DNA of 64,000 nucleotides, taken from contig CM034547.1 of NCBI GenBank assembly GCA_020055645.1, positions 50,284,909-50,348,908 on the forward strand. Direction: 5' to 3'. Position numbers and translations under genes: made by a program. A model generated the notes under the pieces. It did no database searches, was not told the DNA's origin, and saw nothing but the letters and a program-made list of their open reading frames with translations. Positions 1 to 14,909 of this stretch are shown in pieces; within the stretch, counting starts at the first letter, position 1; each line of letters begins with the position of its first letter. The DNA is from Tomocerus qinae (taxonomy: Eukaryota; Arthropoda; Collembola; Entomobryomorpha; Tomoceridae).

Positions 1-3000
1 GTAGGCAGGAGAAGCATTCATGATTCTTGAATGATATGTGTAGGTAAATGTGTCTTCACAGAAAAGGTCGAGATACTAGAGATACAAGCACTCGGGGAAA
101 ACTGTCTTTTGGGTCGATGCCGTCTTGAGCTACATAGATGTGCGACTTGAATGTGATGTCAGTTCCTGTTCCTTGTCACTGGCGGAGGGGAACTGGGGAA
201 ACTGTCTAACAAATGGAATGGAAATTCTATTCTAGTATTTATGTGTATACCTAAGTACCATATACTGAAATTACTTAATACACTTTCCTGTTTCTATTTT
301 ATGTACAGTGCAGAAGGCTATAAATTATTAATACAAAAAAGAGAATCACAAAAAGTGCACTTATGAAACAAATTGCCATCTACTTCACCATGCAATTTTC
401 AAAGGATATGATACGGGGTTGATAAAGAGTAAGCCAATTCGCATCAAAGGATGCATTAGCAACCTTTAGTTCTTCTCCTAATTTGGTTACTGAAAATATC
501 TCTATGCACTTAAAATTAATTGTATACAATTTACTGCTTAAACCTTTGCATAATCTGGTACCTACTATTCGTTCTAGTACCTCGCATAACACATAGAATT
601 CGAAATATTATCTCAGGATGCTCCTGTTATATTTAACAACAGATGGTTAAGCTAGGTATATACTTCCTTATTGGGACTCCCTGTTTATAATAGTCTTTGT
701 TATTTTATCGTATTGATATGCAATATTTTATTTGACCATAACAAATAATATGGTTTTTCTATGGGCAGTAAAGATTGAATTGTACTAGATAGCAGTTATT
801 GAGTTTGACATAGCTTACTTTAACGGAAGTTTGAAACTGTTGATAAGTATCCTATAATGTACTTACAGTTACTTTTATATCTCCAATATTATCTGCATAA
901 AAATTCTGTACCCTACTTTATATAAACATGGTAAAGGGCTATAAATAAGCTAGATTATACGACATTACGTGCTACTTAAAGTTTTGGTATAATGTTAAAG
1001 ATATCAATTCTGACGAACTGCTATCTCTCTAACAATATAACTTGTCGTCTTACAGTAAACATCAGTAGTTTCTGAGAGAATCTTTATCTTTAGTAGTCAA
1101 GTCGTCTGAAAAGCCACTCTGCTGAGCTTGAGCTGATCTCAGTCAGCTTATGATATCTTTATAAACCATCCTAGGACAAGATAGAAGCTGCTTAGAGTAG
1201 GGCACAGTTTTTACTTGAAACGGAGAAGTACTTAAATGTACTGGCGAAGTGAGCCACAGTTCCCATTTGTGTAGGGACATACATAATGGACTGATAGTGA
1301 GTAGGTAAGTACATTCATCTTGAGTTACCGATATACATTATTCCCATATGTGTTTATAGATTCAAGTATGGAAACTAGGGCTCAGTATATCAGTGTGTCG
1401 ACTGTAGGAGACTGTGGATCAAAGTTTAAGACGAGGAAGTAGAGACTGATGTTGATGTTGGTTTAGAGACTCTCTGCAAAGTAAGCAATGCACCACATTT
1501 CACTCCAGTTTCAGAAGGCTGCCTAGAAACTTTATCCATTATCAATGATGTTCGTTTCGGTGCATTTCATCAGACTTGCTTTCCTCCTTGTTTGCCGAGC
1601 CCTGAGCCCATTTCTGTTTCACTTCAAATTCTCACGTCTCGCTTGCCCTTTTCCCTTCTCTGTGTCAGCTTCCTTTCCTATCACTCTCCTTGACTATGAC
1701 TTCCGATCCCTTCCAGGCGAAATTGCTATACGTCCCTTATCCGTCTCCGTCAGAGACTCTACCCAACTGTTGTTTTGCAACTTTAATGTGCAAATGTATA
1801 CTGACTTTTATGTTTTATTAGGTCTCTAATATAGTGTTCCTTTGTAGATATAATATAAAAGCAAAATGCCAATTTTCTAAAAAGATAGAAGTCCCAACTG
1901 TCTACTTTATCTAATTTTGGTGACTGAAGTTGGAAAATTGTCGGTTTATTAAAAAAATACCAATGCTTTTCAGCGCAGTAGTTTTCACTTGACAATTCAT
2001 TTATCCCTAAAGAATTTCCCAGCAGCTGTTAGAGAGATACTCCCAGACTTCTAAGAAATTTTGATTATTTTCCTGTTGTAGCAGTTCAAAGGATCACTAG
2101 TTTAATAGTTAGTGTGAACTTAAAACAAATTCAACGTGAAAATTTTTTCAAGGGATAAATGACTGTGCCACTTTCAATTTGCGTTTGGGTTGAATTCTAA
2201 CAAGGTGTAACATAGGACTAGAGTAAATAGTGATTCAATTGGAAGTCAGACTGCAACGTGCACCCACGAAAGTAGAAATGGAACGAATCTCCAGTACCTA
2301 ATTGTAAATAATTGAGTATTCGAAAAGCAGGACACGTACAGTACACAGGAAGGAGCACCAATCAAGTAAAGTACCCTTAAAATAAAGATAGAAAGTAGTA
2401 AGTTAGGTTACTATTATGTTGCAAAATGTTAAAATGTTGCGTCTCTGTATGTTTTCTTCCATAATGAAATGCATAATAGATCTTTAGTATGAAAGTAGAC
2501 ACTAAATGAAAGGAAAATCATCCGTTTACTACATGAATACCTAAGGTAGATATACCTTTGTTTGCTGAAGCTGGCAGGAAAATCTGTAGTCTCTTTGTAG
2601 ACCTCTGGGGTAGATGTAATATTTATAATGCAGAAAGACAAGCACTTCCAAGGATGTAAAATGTTTGTTATGAAGTGGAAGAGAAGAAGGAGGAGAGTGA
2701 AAGCTTTCACTATGTTATCTGCATGGTCGGATGTTGATAACATGTCAAGTTCTTAAAATAAAGACAAGTATATACGGTTAAGTGATTCTTAGGTGTCTAA
2801 GTGCCCAAAAGATAGGATCTACCGTCTGTGTATAGGGCGTGGTGTAAAATGGAATTTCCTAGTAGGGCGCAATATTGAAAGTTATCTTGAATCGAGTTAA
2901 TAACTTCCTTTTAGACTATATATGCATATACATTGTTGCTATTTTAGTGTGTAGATGAGATTCTCCCGTTTACTTGCGAAGTCTCCCTGCAATGCGAAAA

Positions 3001-4837
3001 TGAAAATGACAGGCCATTTGACTCTGATGGTTAAAAGGATGTTTCCGACGTTCATTTCTTTTGCTTTGATACCTTCATGCTTCGTGCCTTGCCATTTCAA
3101 TTTTATGTTTGGTCGCCTGCAGTCTTATTATTCATTTTCTATCTTTTTTCTCATCTCAGTTCTGCTCTCGAGGGAGAAGCGCAGCTGTAGCTTGGAAGTC
3201 AAATCAGTAGCAATACAGTCGAGCCTGTAGAGCATAGCAGTAGTGTTATGGAATTTAATAATAATTCATGTCGTGCACACAGTAATCCATTATACATTAT
3301 TATACAGATGCGTCGTAATAGAAATGTAGCACTTATAAGGATATACTAACCTATAGGTGCATTTTGTATTTTGTACATTCAGAATGTAAGGACTGTTGAA
3401 TATTGTGCTCTGCTAGTGAAATTGTAAAGATGTAGTCCACCAACTAGGTAGAATCTTCCTTCCTTTTACCTTCTTCGATGACTGGCAGAGACTTCCTCTG
3501 GAGAAATTGTTTTCCCTGTCTCTATATTCAGATTCTGAGGAATTTATATAGATGCTGTCTTTCCAATCATTTCTAAATGTAGGTCGGGTTGAAAGTCTCT
3601 GTGTGAGAGAAAGAGACGAAACTTTGCTTTTGCTGTACATAATATTTTAGTTCCTTTCGACTTTCATTATGAAAAGAGAACGTACTATAGTGATTCAGAC
3701 TCTGAGATGAGAAATCTTGAGAGAAATTCCAAGTAACTCCTCCGCATCTTGAAATATATTTCCTTGAGGAGAAGGAGACTTAAGAGTAAAATAATAATAA
3801 CGATGGATCTATAGTATGCTATACAAAAGTTATTTCGATTTACCTACGTTGATAGGAATCTTGAATTGGATTGAGATTTGTTTTTGATGGAGAATTCGCA
3901 AAAAGTGTGCAATATGTATCTATAAGTGTAAGGACTTCTTACAGTTCATATAGTTCAATTTATTTGTTTTTTTCAAGTACATTGGACATTGGACACACCG
4001 TCATATGTACAGAAATGTAGTTTAGTAGGTAGTGCAAACAAATAAAGGTGGACAGTGTAAATAAAATGAAAAAAAGCTCATGGGTCCAACAAGACATTAA
4101 TTTTGGTTTCCTTCTGGTCAGAGCTTGCTCATGGAATCTTTTAGTGTGCCTTTGAAAAGTTACATGGAAAATATAGATGAATGTTTCCAAAGTTTAACCA
4201 GTCATGCATTGCATGGTTGTACCTTTACTGGTTCGTTTTTCCTTTCCTCGGCCGGTTCATTCCATTTATGGATGTTAGAGTTAGTCTCTGGGCAACTTGT
4301 ATGTATTCCCTCGCTCTATTGTATTCCAGTTTGTGTTCCTACAAATAGATTCAGGTTTTTCGAATCTATAAAAGTAGGAAAGGTACACAGTTGCAAGGAA
4401 CCATAACCTACATATACCTACTATAAAAGCAATATCTGTAGACATGCATGTACTATAGGGCAACTACGTATTTTGTAATAATTTAACCTATTCGAGGATT
4501 CGGTGCCGTCGTGCCCGTAGATCCGATATAAGATTTCTATTGTTCTGCTAGTGTGTGTATTTTGACTGGAAAAGATAGAGATCTTATAGCCACACTTATT
4601 CAGTTGACTTTGCCTTTTTATTGGTACACAGGCTGTAGTTTTTGCGCGTTACACAGATACATAGTACAATGAATGAGATAGCTAAAGCGGTTAATCCCAT
4701 AGAGAATGGAGAGAGTAAATCAATGTAGCAGAAATTGAGATCGAGGTCGAAGACGAAAAAAGATGTACCTCTTTAACTTTCTTTGTCCCGCGATCATCTC
4801 CTGGTATTTGCTAATCTAGTATGATGACTTTTTTCAG
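1..4837. other. Non-coding stretch upstream of the first recognised Unc-76 exon
   Basis: I see no exon with a recognisable protein match, no tandem array and no clear inverted-repeat element here. It is AT-rich sequence with scattered stops in all frames. The Unc-76 exon that follows begins inside a codon, so at least one more coding exon lies upstream. It may be in this stretch or before the window, but I could not find it. Confidence 0.5.
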
Positions 4838-7800
4838 AATGTGGTGGACAATTACTGGCAATTATGGGAACATCCTACCTATCGATTGGTCAAAAACGTA
4901 CGCACGGAAACTACAGATTCCTGCGCTCAATCTCAACGAGCAAGTAAGTTAATTTAATATTTGATTTGGTCCATCTATAGAGTTACTTATTCCCCGTCTG
5001 TTAACTCTCCATTACATTTCCATTCACTTAAAACAATCAGCTGGGATTTTCCTTCCGATCGCCTGCCTGTCTGCTTCTCAGGAAATATCAGTCTGTAGCT
5101 GACGAGCCAAGACTAGAAGAGTGTTTTCTATAATGTTGCAACTTTATACTCTAGCAAACAAATACCGTAATTAAATATAGATAAAGGGTAGGCGGGCGTT
5201 AGACAACGATTTGATGCATTATCCTACGATTATTCTTTCTAGAGCAACCATACACGGATTACTTATAGCAAATAAAGCTCCTAGTACTAATACCTTGTGG
5301 GAATTCAGGATTATATTCTCTCTCGGTTTTGGAGAAAGTTGGATTGCAAAGTTCTTAAGTTCTCTACACAGAGAACTAAAAGCATTAAAACCAGCACTTA
5401 CTAATTACTATTACTTCAAGGTGACTAGAAGTATAATGGCATGTAGATTCTCCGCTATATCTCTCATTATATATCCCTATATCGAGGATGTACTATAGTA
5501 CAATACATTACACAACAATTGTAATCCACTTAGCCTTAGTAGCAATTGCACTAGCATCGCAACTAGGAACAGATGATAGTGATGTGTGTAACTATTCCTT
5601 GACAAGAGAGATACATAGACTAAAACCCACCAAGTCTGTTGATGTTCATTGTCAGAAAATAAGCAAAACTGACATTACTCGTAAGGGAAGGACGATATAA
5701 AAACCAGACATGCGAAAAGTGTATAGTTTGGTGGTAGTTAGGCAGCATGCCATTCTCTAGGAACAAACCGAACAGGAACGAGAACCATTAGACAGTAGGT
5801 ACTAACTTCGAATAAAAGTCGGAAGGGTGATGATGTTGAAAGTTGACGAGTATAGAGCTTTGTTTGTTATGTAAGTCGACGTGACGTGAACCAAGCTTAG
5901 GTTCGGATTAAAGAGGAGTCGTAATCGCAAATGCCATGACCTATAACAGTTACCTATGTCTACAGTATATCTTCAGTCCAAAAAGCTTACATTAAGAGTA
6001 CTTACAAAAAATAGACAGCCAACTCAGTCTCACTGAATTAGTCAAGTACATCCTAGCCATGTGCTGTGCTTTGCGTCTTTTGACAGGGGCATTAATGAAA
6101 TCCTATTATCACAATCACAACAATGACGACTCTGCTGGTATTTCAGACAGGGGCAAGGCGAAACTTATTTGTGCACTGAAGTAATTTTTATATTGAGAAA
6201 CTTATAATTACCACTTTATCCTTAATTTCAACGTATCACCGATGATATGATCAACGATGAAATTAATTGGTTGAGAAAAGTGTCAACAATAATACTGATA
6301 AATTGTGTCTTACGGTAACTTTCATTTCTTCCAGAACAGAACCTAGTCCTCCAGAGATACCTTTGAATGCTTAGGGATAGCTCTATGTCATAATGGTATC
6401 TATTATATAAGTCAGGTTTTGATGTAATAATGGAGGAGTTCCTGACTATCTGCCACATATACCTTTGCACATTAAACAATTCATATGACTTGAATTGAGG
6501 TGAGTGAAATAAAATAGGTTGCTCTAGTTAAAGGATTGAGGATGGCACAGAAAGCTACACGATGTGAAGGCTTTGATTGACATGACATTTAGAGTCCTTT
6601 TGAATAATGTTAAGTGCCTCACTATGTTTTATGAAATTCTAGTATGCTATAAGGAGGTAGATTTTATTGTATAAGTGTTAGAGATATGAAATGAGTATTT
6701 TTTGTTAGACAGGAGAGAAGAGTTAGATAGTGGATATAGGTAATATACGGATGCAGGAGATAAGACAGGATAGATTGCGAGTCATTTAATTTGTAAGTGA
6801 AATTGAACAGGAGTTTTTATTGTTGGTTTGTTCATTTAATGCAATGGTTTATCTATGTAGGTTAAAAAAGAGGAAGACGAGTACAGCAGTTTAAGTGATG
6901 AAGACGAGGCTGTGGCAAGTGACTTGGACATGCATTCGTTGATACTGGGGAGGAATCATGAGCATGAACCGGAGCCGCCGACTGCAGAAGAAGTAATCAA
7001 GGAAATCGATTTCATTATGCAAGTGAGTATTCGCTCTTAGCTCTTTCCCTCGTTTCTTTAGCCTAGTTACGTGAGCACTTCTTAGAGAACATTAGTAGTT
7101 GGAACAACTTCTCGTTCTCCTGAATACATTTTATAAGTGACCATCTAGAGAACAAGGAGAAACAACGACGTTTGGAGTACTTACGACGAAATGACACGAC
7201 ACTACTACTGCTTTGAGTGTCTTGGTCAATAAATGTGTTGATGTCGAGGGAAAGAAAAACATGTTTGCCTCTCAGTGAATTGGATTGAAATACTTAACTC
7301 AGCCAGACAAAGAAGTTTGAAAAGAATGTTATTTTGTATTTTTACCCGAATGCAGTTAGGATGTAAGGAGGAAAGTGACATAAATTTCTTTTTGTTGGGC
7401 TATTCTACCCATGGAGCAGGTACTTGTTTTTTCTGCATGGAGAAATGGAACTTGTGTCTATTTAACTACCGTATTGTATGTAGTCTGAAATGAACTATGA
7501 ACTTTAATAGTTGTTTCTAGTTAAGTATTACACTTGAGTTTTGCACTTCGGTCCGGATCGATAAAAAGATAAAAACTCTTACTATCCCAAATAGGTTATG
7601 CTTATGTTTTTACAGACATTATTAGTACATACCTATATGACTGCAGATGAAAGTCTCCTCGCTATATTGATAAAACATAGTTAAACTAAATCTATGTAGG
7701 ATTTATTTAATATTATTATTATGTTGTATAGAAAGCCTAGTCTTTCGTTCCACCCCCTGAACATGAAGCGATTACATGTTCTTAGAGTGTAATGTAACTA

Positions 7801-10322
7801 TAAGTTATCTATGTCAGTATGAAGTTGGTTAAGTGATGGTGTTTGCCATCTAAAAGAGAAAGCACTAGATACGTAGTTCTATCTCTATCTAATGTAAGAT
7901 AAATGACACAGAAGAATGGAGTGAATTGGTGGCATAAATTTTGTTTACTTCACTTTTGTGAAGGATTCTCCCGCATCCGAATGCTGTTCTGATGACTTAG
8001 GAGCGTGCAGCTGTCAAGAGAAGAGTGAGAAAGGGAAGCTCTGCTCAGCTCCATTCTATCAAGAAAGTAATTGACCATTTCCCCTCCTCTTTCAGCTTAA
8101 TGCCTAATACATTTGGTGGCTAAATTGCCTATTTTGACTGCTTTAAAATTTATTGCGAAGCTTGTTCTGCTTGTCGGTTCTGCACGCAATAACATACATT
8201 TTTATTTTGGAGTACAATGTACAAAGCACAGTTTAAATTCCTGGATGAGACTGTTCTGCATAATTTGTTCGTAGAAATACCTCGATATTAATGTATGCTA
8301 ATTTCTCTTAGAATTGAATGAGTTATCTGTGTGCGAACTGAATGAAGTTTTGATGGAACTTGAGGCACAAATCAAAGAGAATTCCGAAGTTCTTATTGCT
8401 GAGTTGGCACTTCGTGACGAGCTGGAGTACGAGAAAGAGCTGAAGAATTCATTTATTTCCCACCTCCTGGCTGTTCAAACCAAACGGAGACAACACAATC
8501 TAGACAGGAAAAAGAATAAGGCTGGAGAAAAGAGCTCTCCCAATGGAATCCAACAGTCCAAAGTAAGTAAAATAAGGGAGAACATTAAGTCGCATTGGCT
8601 TCCTTGGGTTACCATTAGTTTTGTATGATATCACCGTGGTCTTACCAATGTCGTCTACAAAGCCGAGTTCTTGTCACTTATGTATGCCGAAAACGACATC
8701 ACACAACACAACAGAACAGAACAAGGCAGATCAGAAAGCAAGCTCTAGTAGTACATTTTTGCATTTCTAAAGAAATGTACTGAAACTGAGGCAGTAGAAA
8801 AGTACAAAGTAATACTACTAGCCCAACTACTATTCATATTCATAATAGTAGTTGTGTGTTACATTACTGTGGATGGAAGTAGAGACATGGACGAACTCAG
8901 TTTCCGTGTTTTGTTTTCGGTACCTATACTTTACTGTTATTATGGAAGAGGGAAAGAAGTCCTACACGATAGGTACTTATTCTTCTTGGCTATGAAAATT
9001 CTAGATTTCGATTCGGGAAAAGAACCTCAGAGAAAGTAGAAGTAGGTCGCTCTGCAGTTGCAAATCTTTTTTGTGCCCAAGAGAGTTTTTTGTCAACGAT
9101 CATTTATATACATATCAGATATCTGACTGGAATTGTGTAGCTTTCATGTACAGAAGAAACTGCTATGGCTAGTTCAAAACATTCTCCGTATTAAGCAGTG
9201 GTAGTGTTAGTGTTATGTTGTTTCATGAATGAACAGCACATTACATCTCTCTAGTACAGAGTGCAATCCTCGTCTCAAGCCAAGTCTTCATCATTCTGCA
9301 TTAGCTTTTAGGCATCGATGATACGTAATACAGATTATGCTCACTTTCTTTCAGAGAATTACAGAGCAATACAAAATAGAAACCAGTGTAACAGGACTTA
9401 GCTAGATATTTTAATGGCTCTTTGTAATGAAATGAATATCTTGACTGAATATGTACGAGTAAATTGAGTTCTTGTTAGATGTAGAAATCTTAATGCTCTA
9501 ATTCCCAATAAAAGCCAGTACAAATTGATATGGGCTCATATTAAATATGTACGTTTAAAGAATGAAAAGCACATTGTATAGGATTTTACTATGTATATAT
9601 CTATCTAAGGCTGGAATTTGGAATTACATCATTATTAGTATTATGCATTAGCACTATAGCTGCAGTGTTTATGTAACGAAAGCCATCATACGGGTAACAT
9701 AATGGATTTAATCATGTTCTGTTTTTTTAGTATCTGACGACAGTCATTCCATACCATGCTGCAAACGGACCTCCGGAAAATGCAACTCTTCAGGTTCTTA
9801 TCAAAAGTGAGTAATACACATCAAATAATAATATCTAGTAGGTTAGATGTACTATGTATAGGTACTTAAGTGTGTAGTGAACTGTTGTAGGCAATATCTT
9901 AGTGAAACTAGGAATTTCAGTTATTATATCTGAGGCTTTACACTTACAGTTATTTTACTACCTTGTTACACGCAAGGAAAAACGTTAAAGAAAGATAGCC
10001 TAACTCTAATGTTAACCATAAGTATAAAGCACTAAGTAATGTATGTATGACGCCTGATTTGAAAGGACTTACTTATGCTGATTTCTTTCGTATGTGTTTT
10101 ATAGTTCTGAAAGCTATCGAACAAGACAGCCCAACTGTGCCGACTTTGCTGACCGATTATATTCTCAAAGGTATGATTACAGTATTTGTATTACATTATG
10201 TTGTAAATAGGTTTGTCCTGTTGGATTTTCCAGTGGATTTATTCGAAGCAGTGTTTATCTTGTAAAGCAAATAAAAGTTAATGAATGTTTTTTTTTGTGT
10301 TTCAGTTCTTTGTCCAACGTAA
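4838..10322 (+). CDS. Unc-76: Unc-76 / FEZ1-FEZ2 family protein (3' exons, 5' part missing)
   Basis: FEZ proteins are kinesin-1 cargo adaptors needed for axon bundling and outgrowth. Exons read by eye: 4838-4943, 6861-7022, 7964-8068, 8323-8562, 9731-9806, 10105-10170, 10306-10322. The phases join without a stop. The first exon gives GNYGNILPIDWSKTYARKL, matching the FEZ block around NYGNVMPVDW. The second ends EEVIKEIDFIMQ. The fourth gives LSVCELNEVLMELEAQIKE and LALRDELEYEKELKNSFIS, the FEZ coiled coil that binds kinesin. The last three give YLTTVIPYHAANGPP and LLTDYILKVLCPT, the invariant FEZ carboxyl end. The 8323 exon uses the acceptor after GAATGAG; the earlier TTAG would break phase. 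The third exon (DSPASECCSDDLGACSCQEK) is the least conserved and is placed by splice sites and phase. The first exon starts with one base of a split codon, so the amino end lies further 5'. Confidence 0.9.
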
Positions 10323-10422
10323 ATGTAGCAGACTACAATCCTCGAGTCCTTTTTCTGTTTTTGCACATGACAACTTCTCCTATAGTTAACCGACCCTTCT
10401 GCATACATCTGACCTTCTATAA

Positions 10423-10428
10423 AATAAA
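10423..10428 (+). terminator. Candidate polyadenylation signal of Unc-76
   Basis: An AATAAA hexamer lies about 100 bases after the Unc-76 stop codon. A GT-rich downstream element is not obvious, so this is a candidate only. Confidence 0.35.
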
Positions 10429-13400
10429 TTAGCCAGAATGAAGAGAAATTGTTGCGTCAAATTGTCGAGCAAAGAAGACAACAGCGAAGGGAGCAATGAA
10501 TTCGACTTTTTAAACAGAACATGAATCACAACAGAGTACTACAATTGACATTTTCCTATTTCCCTTTACAGTTTGACGACTTTATACCATTCATTTAACT
10601 TATGTACGACCAGAAGACCAATAGTGCGACTCCTGAAATATATGAGCGCAGATTTTCCTGGAGTTGCATACAATAATAGTATTAGTGTGTACCATGATTA
10701 CTACTAAGGTTAGGGCGAAATAATGACTGCCTATAATTCTAATTAGTAGTTTAGAAAAGCTATACCTATACTTGTGAGTGACAGCATCAATTCTTGAGAT
10801 CTCACTCTCACAACCATTCTCAAGACATAACATTGCAAATTTGTCGCTGCAGGCAGACATGACGATTGGGACTGAATTTTCGTTTGTAGTGCAAGACAGC
10901 AAGACATAAAAATACCCATATACTACTGTCTCAGTACAGGAAAAAATCGAAAGACAAATGCATTAATGTTTCATGTCACACACATAGCAGTCGCTATAGT
11001 ATACTTATACGTACACATGGACGCTCTCTTCCTGTCATGCTACTATTGCTGTGGCTATTAGTTATTATAAAGTCAGTGTCGACTGCGGACACTGCACTGT
11101 CGTGTTGACCTTCGTGGATTTAACTTGACTGGACCGGACCTACATATTATATAGCATTTCTCTCTGGTCCACAACCACAACACAAAAATGTTCCACATAG
11201 TATGTACATTATGATTATTACAAACTGCTACAAATAACCTACTTAAAAATAATATACACTCCTTGTTCTGTCCTGTACGTATTTACTCCAATTACTCTAC
11301 TATATACTATGTACATACATACTGTAATGACAAAAACCAAACAGACATTTAAAGCATTAGTGTAGATGCATAGTAAAATATGGAGAATGTATGGTATGCT
11401 ATGTGTTTGCTCTTATATACATGATTATATAGTAATAATCAATAAGCTATATACCTAGCTACTACTACTCCTTCGAGCTCACTAAAAGTAATAAGTAGAA
11501 GAAAGCGGATGGAATAGTTTACAGTGAGCTGGATGATATTCTCAATGTCATGTTCATTCATGTCACACTAGTATGGTTAGAATTTAATATGATATTTTTT
11601 ATTTGCCATATGAATATGTACCTTTTTAATATCTTATTTTTTCGCTAGACAAAGCAAATAAGATACAGACAAATGTGGCCATGACTTTTGTGTTCCTCTA
11701 AAGCGGTAGTATATTATACTATGAACGTAGATTCAAATTATCTTTAGATGTTTTGTAGCTTGTTATACAATTTTTTGCATTTACATGCAAAGCTATCTAG
11801 TCAAATTGAGTTGCAATAGAAGTTTACATGATATTTAATGTTTTTAATCATTATAATAGAGTACCTTGACTTTTGAATTGCGATAATATATATTACTAGT
11901 ACTATTTACGTTTTGTATCGATAGGAAAATATTTAAATATCACAGTAAAAGTTTGCCATAATACTATTTACAGGGAAAGCTTATAAGATTATTGTTGGAA
12001 GTATTTAGTCCTTTGGCGAAATAAGTAGAACTATTTAGATATTTTAGGTTAATAAGATTATGATGGTTGAGTCGTTGAGTGAGCTATGCGTATTTAAGAA
12101 ACATCTTCGATAAAACGTTTGTGAGGAAATTCTAAAGGGAAAAATCCTAACCTAAACGAGTATATAATCTAGGTATAATAAAATTCCCAAATAGGTTCTG
12201 AGGAAATAAGAATGTAATCTAATTACAAATTCTTCAGATGTAATTCTAATGCTGTAATTTATCTATGCATAAAATACATGTAAATGTATTCACACCACGT
12301 AGAAAAGACGATCTGCAGGAAGGAAGAACCCACCCGACCGTTATAATGTAAAAAATTAAATTAGCTGTCAATAGTATTAGTATTACCACGTACTACTATA
12401 TATTACAGAAATGTAAGTGATTATATGATTAAATTTTTTGTGTATCAACTGCAAACCAAAAAAATTGACACTGGTGAGGCTTATGTAATCGTAGAGTGAC
12501 TACATCTTACATAACATGCCAGGCCATGCAAATGGAAAAAAAGACATTTCCTGGTGTAATTGCTTCCTAGAGGTATGAAACGAATACACGAAGCTTCAAT
12601 CATCGTCTTTTCAATTAAGACTTGATTTATAAATATATCCCCATGATATTCATGATTATTATGCAAAATTCAGCCGTTAACTACTAATATTAAGGTGAAG
12701 TGGTCGACGATAAAGCGGTATTGTAGCTGTATCGATCCCATTTGAAATTGGAAGTACGAACCAGATATTAATTACGTTATTAATGTTTTAACCGAGTAAT
12801 TCTCATCTGGGTGGTAATGGAATAGAAATGTTATGTAGCTTACTGTAAAAAAATTTAGACTGAATTCGCCATTTTTTGACATTGAATTCTAAAACTAGTC
12901 TGGTAGACGTGGTTAAAAGTGTAAAAGAAAGCCGCGTATATAAATAGGAGCTAATTTCTTAATTCTCCGTCGCAATTCATTTCAATTGACGGAATTAAGT
13001 ATAAGAGTCTCGGGTGTACATATACTATTATGATAAAAATATTGATAGAAACTATTTCAGTCAGCTAACGTTCCTCATGTTATACAGTTTGCTTGCTTTA
13101 ATTGCTTATCAATCCTTAAAGTGAAAAAGCGACGTATATTAATTATGTATCTCAATGTTAGCCATTTTTAAGTAAAGTGTAGCACATAAATGTAGAGGTT
13201 AGTTACACATCTCCTTTTGTAATGAAATGTAATGACCCAAATAAGCAAACATCATAAATTACAATACATTTTAATGATGGTAAATTGTAACCTATAAATA
13301 CAATTAGGTACCTAGCGTAGCTTTTTCTCATACTGTAGCTGAAAATTAAGATAAGAAAATAAGAAACATGCCTCAATCGATGTAATAGTTAGTACTGTTC

Positions 13401-14909
13401 AAGGGCATTTTAAGTCAACTTGGTAAATACAGTCATTTTGATAAAAAAGGACATGAGTTATAGTTGTACTTACTTGTCTTACTACAATTACTATAATAGT
13501 GAACCACCAACTGGGAAAGAAATATACCTACTAAATTAAAATTATATACAACTAAAGTAGGAACAGACATAATATTATGCGGAAGATATGGGAAATGGCA
13601 GGTAAAAAACTTACACACCTATTGTACATAGGTATTTTAGGTATTTAAATGACGAGAAGTGAAGGAGAAAGTTTACAGCGTCAATGCAATATGGTTGGAT
13701 TGGAATAGTTACGTTCACTTTCAATCGATTGTAAAAAAAGTATCGATTGTGTATGGATTGATACTAATGAGTATGGGCAGATAAGAATGATATTTTTCGT
13801 GATATTTTTCCTCATTGAATGTCATGTCAATACTTAATTGTTATAGAGTTTAGGAGCGAATTAGTAGCTGATCTTGTTGTTAGCATATTTAGAAATACAA
13901 AGTTATTATGACCGTGCGTCTGAATCATTATCTTTATGGGTGGCTACAATTAAGTTCTCGTTTAAGGTTTAAAGACAAATGATTATGCTACCAGAGTAAA
14001 CAAAGTCATTATCATTATTTTTTGTTTTTAAGTGTTACTGTTCAAAACACAATAAAAAATTAGGATAATTTTTTGTTATAGTGTTACTATTACATGCGTG
14101 AACGAGTCACAGCGACGTGTACTTTTAATTTGAGAAGATTATTATTTGCCACTACTTGTGAATGATATTAAACTACTGGTTATAATTACCTAACTAATCC
14201 CACATAGTCTTCGAAACGCGAGCAATCACTATTATTCAATAAGTAATCTGTGTACATTATACATAAGTAGTCTGTATCTGTAACACAAAAATATTAGTAA
14301 GCAATTATTTTAAGCCTTCCTATGATATGGTATTATAAGAATTGTACGTAAATACAGTTATTTTGAGAAAAGCTTGTGCTAATTTTCTTCTTTTTACTTT
14401 TATTTCTTAGAAATAGTTATTCTAAAACAAAAATCCTATTAAATCAATATTTGTGATTCTGTTATCAAATTTGGTTATTAATATTGATTAAATTGTATTG
14501 TAGGACGTAAAATGTAAGTGTATGCGATATGTTTTGCCACCAGAAGCAAAAGCCTTAAAAACTGGCTTAATAAGTGTAAACATTGCGAAATCCTAAATAA
14601 ATGTTTTTTAACAGCATACAATTGGTTTTCATATTTCTCCCATTGATTCCAATGGTAATCCATTAATTTAAAAATTAATATCACACTTTCATTGGTTTTA
14701 GGTCCATACATTTATTTGAATAAATCGTTTAACCAAAAGTACAATTTGTATGACATGATAGACAAGATGTTATTAGTAGTCAATAATTAATGTTCTTAAT
14801 AAAACTAAACTAATAATTTTTAATAGCTTTTTAACCAATGAGTTGACAATAGAAGATGTACACACGATAAATTGAAATTATTGTTTAATTTTATAGTTGT
14901 AATGAAGAT
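10429..14909. other. Intergenic stretch between Unc-76 and UBXN1
   Basis: AT-rich sequence with short A/T runs. I find no supported exon, RNA gene, tandem array or long inverted repeat. The short open frames here show no family motif. It probably contains the Unc-76 3' UTR at its left edge and the UBXN1 3' UTR at its right edge. Confidence 0.5.

Noticed and set aside
1545-1829. A 94-codon frame in the Unc-76 upstream region
   Set aside because: It shows no FEZ sequence, no flanking splice sites in phase and a composition expected from a pyrimidine-rich stretch.
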